This document shows, in pieces, positions 37,201-50,500 of a stretch of 64,000 bases of DNA. The stretch is taken from the NCBI GenBank assembly GCA_003864495.1, contig ML133409.1, positions 1,643,671-1,707,670 of the forward strand, in the 5' to 3' direction. The notes under the pieces were generated by a model. It ran no database searches. It was not told the DNA's origin and saw only the letters and a program-made list of their open reading frames with translations. The first letter of the stretch is position 1. Every line of letters begins with the position of its first letter. Both the position numbers and the translations under genes were made by a program. Source of the DNA: Nemopilema nomurai. Lineage: Eukaryota > Cnidaria > Scyphozoa > Rhizostomeae > Rhizostomatidae.

Positions 37201-40200
37201 ATTTCATTGCTTATTGAATATAACTGCTTTTTGGTAATTATGAACCTACTGAGATCTATGAAACATTAACCGAACCTCTACACGTCCCTGTTGATAAAAT
37301 TGTGGTGGTTTACATTGCCGAGATGAAATTTAGAGATTTTTTAGAGATGCTCGTAAACTGTATTTTTAGCTGACCCCTCACCTTCAGCCAGCTTTTTATC
37401 CCGTGAAGGGAAGAGGCAACAACCGGTGGATTCCGTAAACACATGCTTCCTTCTTCGGTGCTCAGCTTTTTTGCACATTTTTCCATTTTACGATGTTCAT
37501 TTATGCCTGTTAAATATTTTCAAACTTCTTTTTAAGAATTCAGTAGCACCAGAGACTTCAGCTTGGAGGCTTGCAGGTATGCTGTTCTTGCCCGCACTGT
37601 ATTTTCTTCGCTGTTAGCAGTAAAACGGGAGTTGGTGAATTCAACCTTCAGTCTGTATCATAAAGGATAACTGACATCCCCCTATATCAGGCTCCGTTCA
37701 TTGAGCCCCTACAGTTAACGCGCAAGAACTACCACACCTTCCATACCTTTCCATACCCCTTCCACAAAAACATCAGTGCGCATTCACCACGCCCCTTGCG
37801 GTGTATGGCAACTAAAAACCGCACGTCTTACTCTGGTTCAGATCTCGTTTTCATGCTGCCATTCTCACCAACAAGCATTCGTAATCAATTTTTAGAGCCT
37901 GAAAATCAGTGATAACAAAATCAGCTTACAGCGCCCCCTCAATACTCGCGCCCGTGACCATATTTTCCAGCAGGGGCTTGTATTACCCCCTGGCATCAAA
38001 ATCTCTTCGGACATTGTGAGCAGCATGTTATTTTGAGATTGACGTCTACAACTCCGTGGCTCATCTTTTTGATCTGCTGGACGTTAAACCGAATCCTATC
38101 AGCTTTCACGAGAGCATCGTCAAGATTTCGCTCTTTATAGCATTGAGGTTTAAGGTGATTACTGATAAAGACATTTGTTCATCGCCAAATTCACACTGCC
38201 CGTCATTAGGATTACGTCTCAAATTCCTAATTTATATTAAAGCACGGGATTGCCACTGTCAGTAATCTCTATGAGCCTGTCACTTTGAACTGAAAACGTC
38301 TGGTTGAATCTTTACGCAAAGAAGATTAACCGGGTCAGTTCCAAGAATATATTTGCTCAAAGCGAGATTTTATCAAGAACAGGATATGTTTGGACCAGCT
38401 ATTCCCTTTTGGGAAAGATTTTGCAGTTTTCCTAAAAACGGGGATTGATTTACGCTTTTGTTTAAATGTTGCCCAATTCTTTTTTCAAAGCAATGCCATT
38501 GCGTCGCTAATATGTTCTGCTTTGCATCCTCAGGAGCATGGTGGCCATGATGGACGTATCCTTGTCTAGTGATTTTCCAAGGAGGGGATGTTTGCAATGT
38601 AGAAATGGTTTGGATGGTTTTACCAGCAAGTAGTTATTTGCTGTTTTAAAATGGGTTTTGGTCTGCGTTAATTTTACTGGGAAGAACTTGTTGGCTACTA
38701 TGAAATGGCGTTCAGTCTGCGATTGTCTTATCAAGAAAAATATTGTTGTATTCGAGTTGTACGTGTTCCAAATGATAACCCCAAAGATGTCTTGTAACAG
38801 GGCCCTTAACAAAGTTTACGATGCGTAACCTAGAGTAAAGGAAATTAAGAGACCCTTTAATTAACATGCCTGTCTCATTTGGTATTTCTTCAGAATTTTA
38901 TATTGTTATATTGTGAAATTTTATCAGGGAAAGTTGCTGATATTTTTTGTAAGGCTGTTTCTTTGGCAGCCCTTCTCTGATAGCCTTTGCATGATTAAAA
39001 GTTGCCTTAATTCAAGTATCAGAAAGATCGTTCTGGAAACCTGGAATTCAATGAGTTCAAGAATCTATGGCACACCATCATGAAATGGAAGGTAATTCTG
39101 TTTGTACATTGTGTATTATTTTAGCTTTATGTGCCATTCAAACCAGCGAACATAGTCGAAACCAGCGAACATAGTCGAAACCAGCGAACATAGTCGAAAC
39201 TAGCGAACATAGTCGAAACTAGCGAACATAGTCGAAACTAGCGAACATAGTCGAAACCAGCGAACATAGTCGAAGCCAGCGAACATAGTCGAAACTAGCG
39301 AACATAGTCGAAACCAGCGAACAAAGTCGAAACCAGCGAACATCGTCGAAACCAGCGAACACTGTCGAAACTTGGAAAGTTAACCTATCAAAAAGGCTCA
39401 GTTCGGTTTCTCAGATTGATTACGGCTTTATTGAAATGTTTCGCAAATGTGCTCACGTTTTGAATGTCTCTCGATTGATTTAAAAAGGATAATGAAGCCC
39501 GGGCTTTGGTCTGTTTGACAGTAAAATATGGTAAAAGTTCAAAATGCTTATAAATATTGTGCAAAAATGTACTCTGCAGTTTTGCCAACGGGCATAGAAT
39601 AACAGCGAGATTTTGCGATTTTGTAGAATGCGTTTAAAGACTATGACAAGGACAACAGCGGAGATATGGATGCAATAGAGCTTAGAGGAGCTCTTGCCAA
39701 ACTGGGTAAGTAGCGTGAAATTGCCTGAATGTGTAACCTCTGAACGTGCTTGCTCTAAACATGCTTGCTCTAAGCGTGCTTGTTCTGAGTGTGTTTGCTC
39801 GGAACATGTTTGCTATAAATGCGTTTGCTCTGAATATGTTGCCTTGAGTGTGTTTGCTTTGAATGTGTTTGTTTTGAATGTGTTTGCTCTGAAAATGTTT
39901 GTTTTAAATGTGTTTGTTCTGAATGTAATTACTCTGAACGTGTTTGCTCTGAGCGTATTTGCTCGGAATTTGTTATCTCTGAATGCCGTGGACATCTTTC
40001 TGCAATAACCTTGTAAATAAAACTATATTATCGAAAATCTTCAAGTAGATGTCTGGTAAGCCGATTCTTGGCACTTGACCTCGAGCTGCTACTTTGCTTA
40101 CTTATGTTACTTTTTAACCCTTGACGCAATTGCTGGGCGTCGTCATAACTTTTGCTCAAATCATTATTCACAAGTCACTATTCCTGAATTTGGCATTTGT

Positions 40201-41233
40201 GTTTAGGAACTTCACACCTCGTTGCATTTATCTCGTCTTTATAGGGCCTAGTTTTTCTTGGTACTTATTGTTATTTCTCATCTTAAAAAAGTATGGTCCT
40301 TATTATTTGGTTTTTCAAACTCTTTCATACTCGCCCAAATCCCGTTCTGTCTCACCCCTGATGGTTTTTCTTTTATTTTGCTTCCCATAGGCTTCAAGTT
40401 GAGTACCCCAGCCCTCAGCTCACTTGTGCTCCGATATGCAAACCGAAAGGGTCATATAGCGTTTGATGATTTCTTGCAAATTTGCTGCCGTATTCGTTCA
40501 TGCTTTGGTAAGCATCTTTTTAATCAAGTATACTTCATAACTGCCGTGTTTGAATCTTATTCAGTGAGTTTATGTCACTAAATTACTTGCATGTTTTTGT
40601 CATAAATAGCATCGTTGACTATTTTTTATGTTATCCTTATTTTTGCTTTGTTATTACAGAATCCTACCTGTCCTATCAAGGTCGTGCATTCACTCTTGAT
40701 GACGTAAGTGGTCAGAGTTTTTATGTGATCAAGGGCAAGGCTATGGGGTCAATGTAACTATTGAAACAACTTGTTAGGACAACGATTGAAAGTTTCATTC
40801 ATAAGAAGAGCACCCATTCGCAATGAAAGTGCTTGGGTAATGAAAGAGGCACATTTCATGGCCACGTAAAATACCCCACTTATTGATACCCTTACAGGGG
40901 TGCGACAGAAGTTTTTTTCCAAAAACTGGGGTCCTAAGAATTCTTACCTGTAGTATCAAGAATCTCAATACTTTCTTCTTCAGTTGCTAAACGGAGATCT
41001 TGTTTTATGTCGGAGTCATCGGTTCTTTAAACCAACTTGGCTGTATCCATATAGCCAGAAATCTGATTTTTTCCACTTTTCAGATAAGAATTTTTATTTG
41101 CAACAACTAAAGTAATGCATTGAAATCGCTTTCTCACTCTTGTAGCTGGCTTGCTGATATCCAGTTTGTCGTTGTTTTTGATTATGCTATTTGTTTTTTT
41201 TTTCAGTACATCATGTCAGCTATCTACACTTAA
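28239..41233 (+). CDS. Calpain A: classical calpain with penta-EF-hand domain
   Basis: Nineteen coding exons: 28239-28532, 28802-29124, 31928-32177, 32504-32592, 32983-33060, 33357-33545, 33891-34026, 34344-34570, 34795-34837, 35773-35817, 36496-36564, 36767-36824, 37537-37576, 38534-38555, 39023-39091, 39627-39705, 40391-40507, 40660-40703, 41207-41233. They total 732 residues and every junction is in phase. Cys124 ([12 protein letters not shown]), His280 (KGHAYSITG) and Asn304 ([10 protein letters not shown]) form the papain-like catalytic triad with the calpain spacing. Residues about 408-528 are the C2-like (CBSW) domain ([33 protein letters not shown]); 559-732 are the penta-EF-hand domain, with canonical loops [12 protein letters not shown] and [12 protein letters not shown] and degenerate hands elsewhere. 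Calpains make limited, Ca2+-dependent cuts in cytosolic proteins. Exons 9 and 10 encode a linker (529-558) absent from the downstream paralogue. Several introns hold tandem repeats. Confidence 0.93.
35059..35335. repeat. Short inverted-repeat element in calpain A intron 9
   Basis: TTGTTGGGGAG at 35059-35069 is exactly inverted at 35325-35335, and both arms continue as nnGAG. Inside, GCGCATGCGT occurs about 35.12 and 35.24 kb, also in inverted context (AAGGTGCGCATGCG against AAGGTACGCATGCG). No target duplication is visible. It may be a small MITE, or a diverged short LTR, since the ends can be read TGTTGGGG...CCCCAACA. Confidence 0.4.
36264..36456 (+). repeat. 15-bp minisatellite in calpain A intron 10
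   Basis: About 13 imperfect copies of a 15-base unit close to TGAATGTGTTTGCTC. The same unit recurs in intron 16. Because 15 is a multiple of three, it produces a long spurious open frame with a five-residue repeat on the minus strand; that frame is not a gene. Confidence 0.9.
36870..37005 (+). repeat. Three tandem copies of a roughly 45-50-bp unit in calpain A intron 12
   Basis: The block AATCACTAGTAnAAAGATGA followed by TCGyCTGG recurs three times with a short variable spacer. It is non-coding and lies inside the intron between 36824 and 37537. Confidence 0.7.
39141..39372 (+). repeat. 19-bp minisatellite in calpain A intron 15
   Basis: About 12 copies of a 19-base unit, consensus AAACCAGCGAACATAGTCG, with mostly single-base variants (CCAG or CTAG; ATAG, AAAG, ATCG or ACTG). 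High identity between copies indicates recent expansion. Confidence 0.92.
39722..39990 (+). repeat. Second 15-bp minisatellite, in calpain A intron 16
   Basis: About 18 imperfect copies of the same TGAATGTGTTTGCTC-like unit seen in intron 10, in the same orientation. Copies here are more diverged (for example TGAACGTGCTTGCTC). Confidence 0.88.
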
Positions 41234-44200
41234 AGTGGTATTATTTACCAACTCAGAGACGAACTGCTTTTTCTTTATTCTTACCATATTTAACCACACT
41301 GTGCAAGTGAAAGGTTTTCGCAAGTCGTAAATATGCAATGTTTATCTTTTGGTAACAATACGTCTTTCTGGATTTGATTCATTCAAAGCTTTTTTGCTAA
41401 TGATTTGTAACTTTCTTTGTTTGGCGCTAAACCCTTTCTTGACCTTTACTTTTAAGGTACTTTTTGTCTTTCATTTTAAATCAATGTGCAACACGCATGA
41501 CACGTATTCGATCGAAGTGCAACTGATTTAAAGCTAGCCCGAACCAATCAATCCAAAAAAACACTTCACTCTTAGATACCTTTTTGTATCAATATAATAT
41601 TTCTTTATCTTCTCCACTACACAACTATTATTTGTAAATTATTTCTGATAAATGACACAATTTAATCCAAACCTTTGTATATTTACGTTCTGCGTTGTGA
41701 GCACTGCAATTATCATTATTAAATATATCTTGATTATCTTGGTGAATAATTTTTTGCTTAATTTTAACTGAATTAATCTCCATTTTAGCTTCAGTTAAAG
41801 TATTTTGTAATCAATGAACTTGCTATAAAAACCTTGCTTTCTTCTTTCACAGTCTCTTCTAAAACTGTTTTATTGCTCACCTGAACATTAATCTCTCTCT
41901 ATGTAAAGACGATTTGGCGTAAAAAAATGAAACAGAAGAAACAACAATAACAACGAAAAACGTTACCAAAACTGAATTTGTACCCTAAACAGTTTTATAC
42001 ATCCATGAGTATGGGGTGAAAAATCGATCATTTTGCTAAGACTATAACCTTACATTTTGCGGAAAAGTGGCTTGCAAAAAGAGGGATGTCTCATCAACCA
42101 TAATTGATGTTCATCATCTGAGCTGTTCGTCTCTTTGACAATCTATTTCAAGCTTCAGCATTTATCTTTAACTGTGCAATGATTTTTTAAGACCAACGAA
42201 TTGACTTGGGCCTCTCGTTTTTTATCATGATTATTATTATTAACCAGTGCAATAATCGAGAAACCTCCAGCCTATTCGGCCTTTTCGCCATATTCCCCGC
42301 AGCGAGCTGTTTTTGTCAGGGCTGCCGCTGCTGGGTGCTCTATATTTAGTCCTGTGTCAATGTCGGCGGCACCACAAGACAGTCGGTGAGCAATTCACCT
42401 TTCTTTTTATGCATCGCTCAAGATATTTCAATGAATGTTGTCGCTATCTGTATCCCAGGGGCTCATTAACGCATATCGAAATAGTCATTTTCCGCGTGCT
42501 TGTTGCTGTTTTCGTCACGTGAAGTAGCCGCCTCCGCTGCCTTGAGCAATTTGCCCTCGTTTACAGATTTTTTCTGACATTACCAAAGCAGTCTTGTTGA
42601 AGTTATTTTTCATTTGGTGAGAGGCAAACGATTCCTACCTGTTGTGGCTGCGTCTATTCATATGGACGCGATATTAAAGCGTCTAGACTAATTGCATCGT
42701 CTACCTATATGTCATTACCTCGCTATTCAGCAATATGTTGTCTGCTATTACATTTAGTGCTGTTATCATAACAGTATTATCTACTGTAGTATATTGAATA
42801 TTACATGCGGTAAGCTTTGAAGAGTGTAACTTAAAGTTAAACTCTAGGTAGATGCCTATTTAGAGCCTGGTAGGGAAGGGCGCTCATTTAGAAATTACAG
42901 CTTAAGTTAACGCTGGATTGTTTTATTTATCGTTCATAATTTAGTTCAAACAAAGTAGCAATCTAGTTGAGAAATTTTGGACAGTCGAATCAACTCTACA
43001 ATAATGACATGATGAACTTTTGCATTATATCTGTAATCGATTATAGCATAGGATGAGATATTTTAGGACTTGAGGTGCTCTGATTGGAGATCTGACCAAA
43101 AAATAAGGGGACTAAATAGAGCTTGAACTCTACCAGTCAGTGAAGTAGGAACCAGAGGGACCAGACCCCCAATTTTCGGCAAACCATGTAATAGTACCCC
43201 TTCAAACCCAATAATGCCCCTCCCAACCCAATAATGATGCCTCTGCGAGATCCTACAAGGTTCCTCTTCCTAATACAAAAGTGGAAGTGGCTATGTGCTT
43301 CCTTTTTAATTACCCCCCCCCCCCCCACTTTGCAGATACTACCTACGTCCATGCAACCAGTGTCTGCAGAAACTTTTCTTTGTAAGGCCGATGCTAGCTG
43401 ACACTTCATTCGGCAAGCCAATCGCTTGACAGGGGTTTACCCAAACAGACATAATCAACCTGTTTTTGACCATCTTTTGATATATACAATGCGGTGGAGA
43501 CAAGCAATATTCTCAATGTGTCATTGACGCTATCAAGACAGGATAGCCATCTTATTGTGTCTCTGCTGACTTTTTTGTCGACCAGTTTTCTCAGCAATCA
43601 TGTTTTAAGGATTTAGTAAACATTTCCGCCTGGAATCAATATGTAGCCCGTTTGCAGACAGGTGAATAGATTAGCTAGAGATACCAATAAATGACCTTCT
43701 TGAGACCACGTGGGAATTGGTGACAATGCATGACGTCAAACCATTTTGCCTTCGACCTTTTAAGCAAGCAAAAACTCGTTATTTTTCAGACGCCTTCATA
43801 TTCTCTGTACATGGATTCTTGTATTGTCATTTCGATCCCACTTATGCCCCCGATTCACACCTGGTTCACAAGCTGAGTTGTACCAATCTGTGATGGATGT
43901 GCCCCATTTAGGTATATTCTTTGCCATAGCTCAGGTATGTCACCCCCTCGATTCGCTGCTCTTGGAGACATGAATTTTCTTGCCTCGCCATTTCAAAAGG
44001 TGTTGGAAAACACAGGTTGTTGGTCACGTCATCTCTTATACAAACACCAGGTTGCATTGTCTCATGCGTTTTAATAGAGACTTAAATACACTTGTGGCTG
44101 CTTTCACGGGCTTGGCTAAGAATTCTTAAAACTATCGCAAATCGTCCCGCAGTTCCATTCGAAGCGTTGGCATCTTTTATTCATGAGACCTTGAAACCTA

Positions 44201-44398
44201 ACTTGCCTATAGCATCCAGCTAGAGAAGCATCACAGAGCCTCTCTAATGGCCCCTAATGCATACTTTAATGACACTTTTCATTAAATATTCAAGCTATCG
44301 AATCGCGTGTGTTGCATAAGCATTCGGTACTCCACCTGTATAGTTTCCAGCGCTGGAGGAGTGCAAGCAGCATCGAACGGTTATCGAACATCTTCGCG
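41234..44398. other. Interval between the two calpain genes
   Basis: It must hold the calpain A 3' UTR and the calpain B promoter and leader. No coding exon is supported. A pure run of 14 C lies at 43313-43326 within a pyrimidine-rich patch. A probable non-coding leader exon of calpain B ends at 44398 with the strong donor CGCG|gtgagt; its 5' limit is not visible. Confidence 0.45.
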
Positions 44399-44549
44399 GT
44401 GAGTTTTGCAAAGTTCATTTTTACATTCTGCACATCACTATTGCTTTAGCTTTAGGCCGTTCTATACAGCGCCGCTTATCCTATTCAATTTCGCCTTGCT
44501 TCTGCTAACTCACATGCTTAAGATCAGTTGCTTTTATTGCAATTCACAG
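44399..44549 (+). other. Probable 5' UTR intron of calpain B
   Basis: Donor gtgagt at 44399 and acceptor ttcacag directly before the start codon at 44550 delimit a 151-bp intron. The translation start is therefore the first triplet of its exon. Both splice sites are good, and the position mirrors the acceptor just before the calpain A start. Confidence 0.5.
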
Positions 44550-47500
44550 ATGCCGTCGTACTACAAATACTCAAGCTATAGCACTCCAACTGGGGGTGTA
44601 AGGCGCACATCGGTCTCAAGGTCGTCGTACTCAACAAACGCTGGTGATCCGGGCTCTGGCTACAAAAGCAATTATTCCTACAACGATTCGTACTCTTCCA
44701 AGACCAGCTCATCGTCGAATTGGACCCCTAACAACAATGGGCTGCTGACAAGTTTCTCTGGAACTGGCAAGGACATTTTTGAGGCAATCAGCAATTCAGA
44801 AAAGGCCAAAGGGTTCAAGGACCAAGATTATAACAAGCTCAAGGAGAACTCCCGCCGGTCCGGACGCCTGTTTGAGGACTCGGCCTTTCCCGCAAACGAC
44901 CGGAGTTTGTTTTTCAACCAGCCTTCACCTCGGAGATTCGAGTGGAAGCGACCTGGAGTAATTATCTTGCCTTTCTACTAATTAAAGATCCAACTCTGTC
45001 ATAGAATTTCGCTAAAATCGGCATCGGACTGCCCGTTAATTATTAAAGATGCGTCAATACATCGTTTCATTTGGCCAACCGAACATCCATGCTAAAGGTT
45101 TTTCCATAATTGATGATGAAAAATTTGATAGATTTCATAAATTATTTCCCGAGAAGAATTTGCTTCTCAACACTGAACCCGGAATAGTTTTACTGAAAAG
45201 TTCATTATAATCAAGATGTGTCACGAAGATTGAAAGAATGCAGACGCCTAATTCAAAGTCGTATAAGCCCTTTGATTCTTCTCCCTCCCTTTTCGTCTAA
45301 AAGAAGGTGCCGTTGTACCTATATCAACTTTCTAGTTAGTGAGCAAATGAGCAAACTTTCTGTTTAAAACATCCTAAGCAATTGAATTCAAAATGGGGTC
45401 TCTACTTATGTGTGAATTGTTACAGTCTCATTCTGTGGTGCCTGCAGGTGCTTGTATTGCAGCGTTCTCGATTAGCAGCTGTGGGCTGCAATTGTCTCAG
45501 TGTTATTTGTTCCCAAATTGATGTATTGCTGAAACCTGAGTCTAGCCAACGAACACAGTATTAGTGCTAGCTCCCATGAGTCACCCCACGTCCTAATGTT
45601 TGTTCCCAAATTATGTGGCGAGTGTGAAACTCTTATTTTCTAAATCAGGTGCTTGCTTTTTCCAATCAAATGCAACCAAAGTAATCTGGCGACTTTCAAC
45701 AATTAGGCAAAGGTGACCCACTTAGGCCAACTTTTGACTTCTTGCAGTTTTACATCGTCGAAGTGTCTACCTGTTACAAACGATGCATCCATTATTCTTT
45801 CAGGAGCTCTGTGATAACCCACAGATGTTTGTTGGTGGTGCAAGCAGGTTTGATGTGGCGCAGGGGATGCTGGGAGACTGTTGGTTCCTTGCTGCAATTG
45901 GCGCGTTGACTCAACATGAGCAAATGCTCAACAAGGTCATACCACATGGGCAATCATTCGAGGATGATTATCAAGGGCTTTTTAGATTTCGCTTTTGGCA
46001 ATATGGCGAATGGCGGGAAGTGGTTGTGGATGACCTTCTGCCAACCTACAACAACCAGCTTGTTTTCACTCATTCTACTAAGACAAATGAATTCTGGTCC
46101 GCCTTGCTGGAAAAGGCCTACGCCAAGTAAATATAATCTAATGCCTCTTCCACCCTGTCATAATCTTCCATTCTGTCATGTTCTTCTACCCTGTCATAAC
46201 CTTCCAGCCTGTCATATCTTCCACCCTGTCATAAGCCCCACCCTGTCATAGCCTTTTCTTACAATAAGACATCATCTGGTAGGCATGCATACGTAGGTGA
46301 ATAAGCAAGCACAGTCTACTTTTCAATACCCTCTTTAGCCTATCATTTGTAATTCATGTAGTTAAAGGACTCTCGGATAACAGGTTTCTTTGGTTTCGTC
46401 ACAGACTAAACGGTTCGTACGAGGCCCTGAAAGGTGGTCAGAGTAGTGAAGCGTTGGAAGACTTCACTGGTGGCATGTCGTTGTCCATCACCTTGAGCAA
46501 TGCTCCAAAGAACCTGTTCCCGCTCATGATGAAGTCGTCGCAGTTTAAGTCCTTAATGTGTGCCGCGATTGATGCCAAGAATGCAGCTGAGATTGAAGCG
46601 AAGATGAGTAATGGCCTAGTGAAAGGCCATGCTTACACCATTTCAAGCGTAGCAAAGGTACACGAGCGCCAATTTTCAAGATATTTCAATTCTTGTTCAA
46701 TCAATTCAGCCTACAAGATATTGAGCTAGGGTTTTCAGCCCCACTGTCCATTCGGTAGTATTGGCCTAAGCAGTAGAACTACTGCGCATGTTTGCTATTG
46801 AATGGAGAGACCATTTTCGATAGCAGATACTCTTCACCATTTACTGATCAAATTACAAATAAGCTTTGCTACCTAAGAAATGACTCTATTGTCCAAAACA
46901 TGTGTTTGGCATCAGTTTGTGTTTTTGCTTCCTTTTTTATACGGAAGGACTGATTTCTAGAAAGTGACAAAAATGCTAAAGGACCCTTCGAAACTTAAAT
47001 CTTTTTTGGAGTGAGCAAAATAAAGCAATCAATTTTGAAATTGATGTAAATATTCAGATATTCAGTTGTTTTAACAAACAATTCCTTCCAATGGCATGCT
47101 TAGTATCATGTGCTAGCAGTAGTAGGTTTGCATCCTAGTTTTCCTACGAGGCTTAATGCTCGCTGGTGCTTCTTTGAGTGTTACCCATGCCCTTTGCTTG
47201 CCAGGTGAATGCACGTGGTCGCCGTGGTCCAATCGAGGTTGACCTGATCCGTGTCAGGAACCCATGGGGCAACGAGAGAGAGTGGAACGGCCCATGGAGT
47301 GACAGGTACTTCAAACCAGCTTGCGAATTCTAGCGTATAACCACCCAGGGTGGGAATGCCCAATAACACCATAATCTCTGGCTGCACAACACAAAGGCGT
47401 AGGACTGGCATGCATAGCGAGCATGAACCTCCTTACTTTGCTCATGAGATTTTTTGAGGCTCTGCATTCGGAATGCTTGCGTGTCTAAGGCTGAAGATGG

Positions 47501-50500
47501 AAGCATTTCAGAAATATATCAGAACACTGTTGACATCCACTAACAAAGCTTTCTCAGCATTTATTTTAAAACTGGCTATTAAACACGAAGAGGAGACTGA
47601 ACACATTACAGTTTTAACATCAGCTAATGGCTGGCATAGGCAACTTAACTCTAAATTATTTTCAGCAGCAACAGAACCATTAGCAAACGAACTTATCATG
47701 TACAGTATTTCTGTTTCCCTATTCATCAATCCATATTTTCAAGAGAGGGCCAAATTGCACATTTCACAAAACTTGTCTTGAATCTTTACACTTCAACGAT
47801 ATGATTTTCGAGTTCGACTGTTTATGACGATTAAAATTACTAATCTTGAATATTCAGCTTCTTCTTGTTCTCGTCAGTTCTCCAGAATGGCAACTGCTTT
47901 CTCAAGAGGAAAAGGAAAGCCTTGGCCTTACATTCGATCATGATGGCGAATTCTGGTAAGCTAGCTCGAGCTTAGTTTTAACGTTAAGATTGCTTCCAGA
48001 ACAAATCGTTTCTGTTGTTGTTTTTGTTGTTAATGATGTTACTGTTGAAAGTTTACACTAAACAAAAAGCTTTTCAAGTACTGTTGATGACACTCTAGAA
48101 TGTGATGCACATTCCCTGTACAGGATTTCTCTGCAAGACTTCATTGAGAACTTCACCAAGTTGGAAGTCTGCATGCTGAGTCCAGACAACTGCGGTGATG
48201 TTGGCGGCCATCAGTGGCAAATGCTTGTACACGAAGGCGAGTGGCAGGCCTACGTCAGTGCCGGAGGCTGCAGAAACTACCCGGACACTTTCCATACTAA
48301 TCCGCAATTCAGGTAGCCTTTTGGTAGTAATTGTCAAAGACTGGAGTGTCTCTGTACAGCCATGTGCCTTCACTTGATCATTGGCCATGAGGCCACAATG
48401 GTTTATGTCACATAGCCTGGGTATTTGTGTTTACTTTCGTGAAACGGACTTGCTTTTAAAATCGAGAATAACGACAGCATATCATGAGCAATAGCATTAT
48501 GTCAGTGTATATCAATGCAGCAGAATAATGCGATGTTTCTCGTAGAATCACCTTGGAAGATCCAGATGATGACGATGAACTTGACAAGTGTCAATTGGTT
48601 GTTGGTTTGCTGCAGAAAGGCAGACGAAAGCTGCGGCTGCTTGGAAAAGATAATCTAACCATTGGTTTTGCCATCTACAAGGTAGCTGATGTATTTCAGC
48701 TTAAAGAAATTCCTGCTTATGGAGTCAATAGATAAGTCAATGAAGTAGCATTAAGCGTTTAAGATTCTTGATGTTTAGTAAGGTTCCCTAAAGCCCGTTA
48801 GTAGTCTGAGCTCACCCGTTGTCAATTAAAGGCCTTTGTATGGTCTTTTGTGCAGGTAGGAGATGATGCAAAACAGTACATGGTAGAAGGCCGTTTAGGA
48901 AAAGACTTCTTTTTGTACAACAAAATGGTGGCAAAATCGGACTCATTTATCAATGCTCGTGAAGTTGTTGGAAGGTTTAGCTTGGACCCTGGCAATTACG
49001 TCATCGTCCCGAGCACTTTCTATCCCCACGAGGAAGGCCAATTTCTAATGAGGCTTATCTCTGAAAAGAAGCACGATGCAGTGTATGATTTTCTTACTTC
49101 CTTAACTACGCCTATTTGATTTTTCTTTGTCTACTGTCTCCAGGTTTAATATTCATTGGAATCTGTGACAATGTTTGATGGCGCAACATTGTTTCGAGAC
49201 ATGCGCACCATTTCATTTTGGAATTCATTAGCGAGAGAGACAATTCTTCATGATTGCTGTTAAAGCCAACCTATCACTCTTAAAAAGGGGCTTAGGATCC
49301 CACTGAGAACCCCAATTTGGCATTACTTGATAATAACAACCTGTGACCTTCTTTTGTCATAAATTCCTCTTCTTCTTTTAGCGTTACAAACCTCGATGAT
49401 CTTACTTCTTTTTAGCCATTGGGACTTTTTTTCTTTCTATCATTATCGTTACTTCTTTCTATTATGCAGTTAACAAATAGTATTGTACGTTTACCAGGAA
49501 ACGTTCTTAAGTAAAAGATTTCACAATCGTAGAACTGAATGAAAAAAAGTGAAAATATCTTTTAGAAAATTGGATACACAAACGAAGATTGAAAAAAGGC
49601 AGCCAGTGGTTTGTACTATTCATATTTGTTTTCACAGTAGCTTCTTTAGAGAAAATTGAGCTTTTCTTCTTTGAGACAAAACTGACTGCGGAGTTTTACC
49701 AGCCATATCAATTTTTAGAAACACTATTGAAAATACTAAAAAAGAGTTTAACTTCGTTGGGCTCCTTTTCTCTGAATTTACAAGTATCACAGTGAGAATC
49801 AAAGACTTACTAGTGACTTCATTGGAATGTTTCGTGTTTGAAAAATCAATGGCTTGAATTGTTAATTATGGAGTCATATTTCATCATTCTCTCATTTTAG
49901 CCACCCAAGACTGAAGGGAGGTGGATTGATGACACACTCAGGAAAGTGTTCGACGGTGTTTCTGGAAAGGTTGGTAGCATTCCTTTTCATTTGTGGCCAT
50001 TTGCTGCAAAGTCGTGGCCAATAAAGTGTTCGCTTGTTGTTGTTTACTCTAATAGAAATGAGCAAATTAGATTAGAAATTTTTTTTGGGGCTTTTAAGCG
50101 GATGTAACGTTACTTTCCATTAGTTCCAAGACAGTCCGTAATCTTGTGTACCCTTTAAACTAATGTACAGCGGTTGCCTTTGCACCAGTCAAACAGAGTC
50201 GCTCTTCAGTCGAGTGACGTAACTGCATAAAATTATCAAAAGACGTGCAGCCTAAATGGAACAGAGCATTTATTTTTTAATTGTAAGGATTCCAATTGAC
50301 TTTCTATTTTCAGAAATGATACCATCGATAGAAATAGATAAAGTTTCTAACACGCAAGTTGACCAAACTGGAATCAAGGAGTGGCTAAAATTGGCCTTGC
50401 CGTTTAATTCCTACTTCTTTCAGTATCATTGACTGGGACCTTAAAGAGGATCTTCTTCTCCTAGGATGAAGTACTTGATGCTTTTGAGCTCAGACAAGCT

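Noticed and set aside
39694..40008. 104-codon plus-strand frame rich in Cys/Ser/Val
   Set aside because: It reads out of exon 16 in the wrong frame into the second 15-bp minisatellite.
43313..43326. Run of 14 C as a regulatory element
   Set aside because: A bare homopolymer; length may be affected by sequencing and there is no supporting context.
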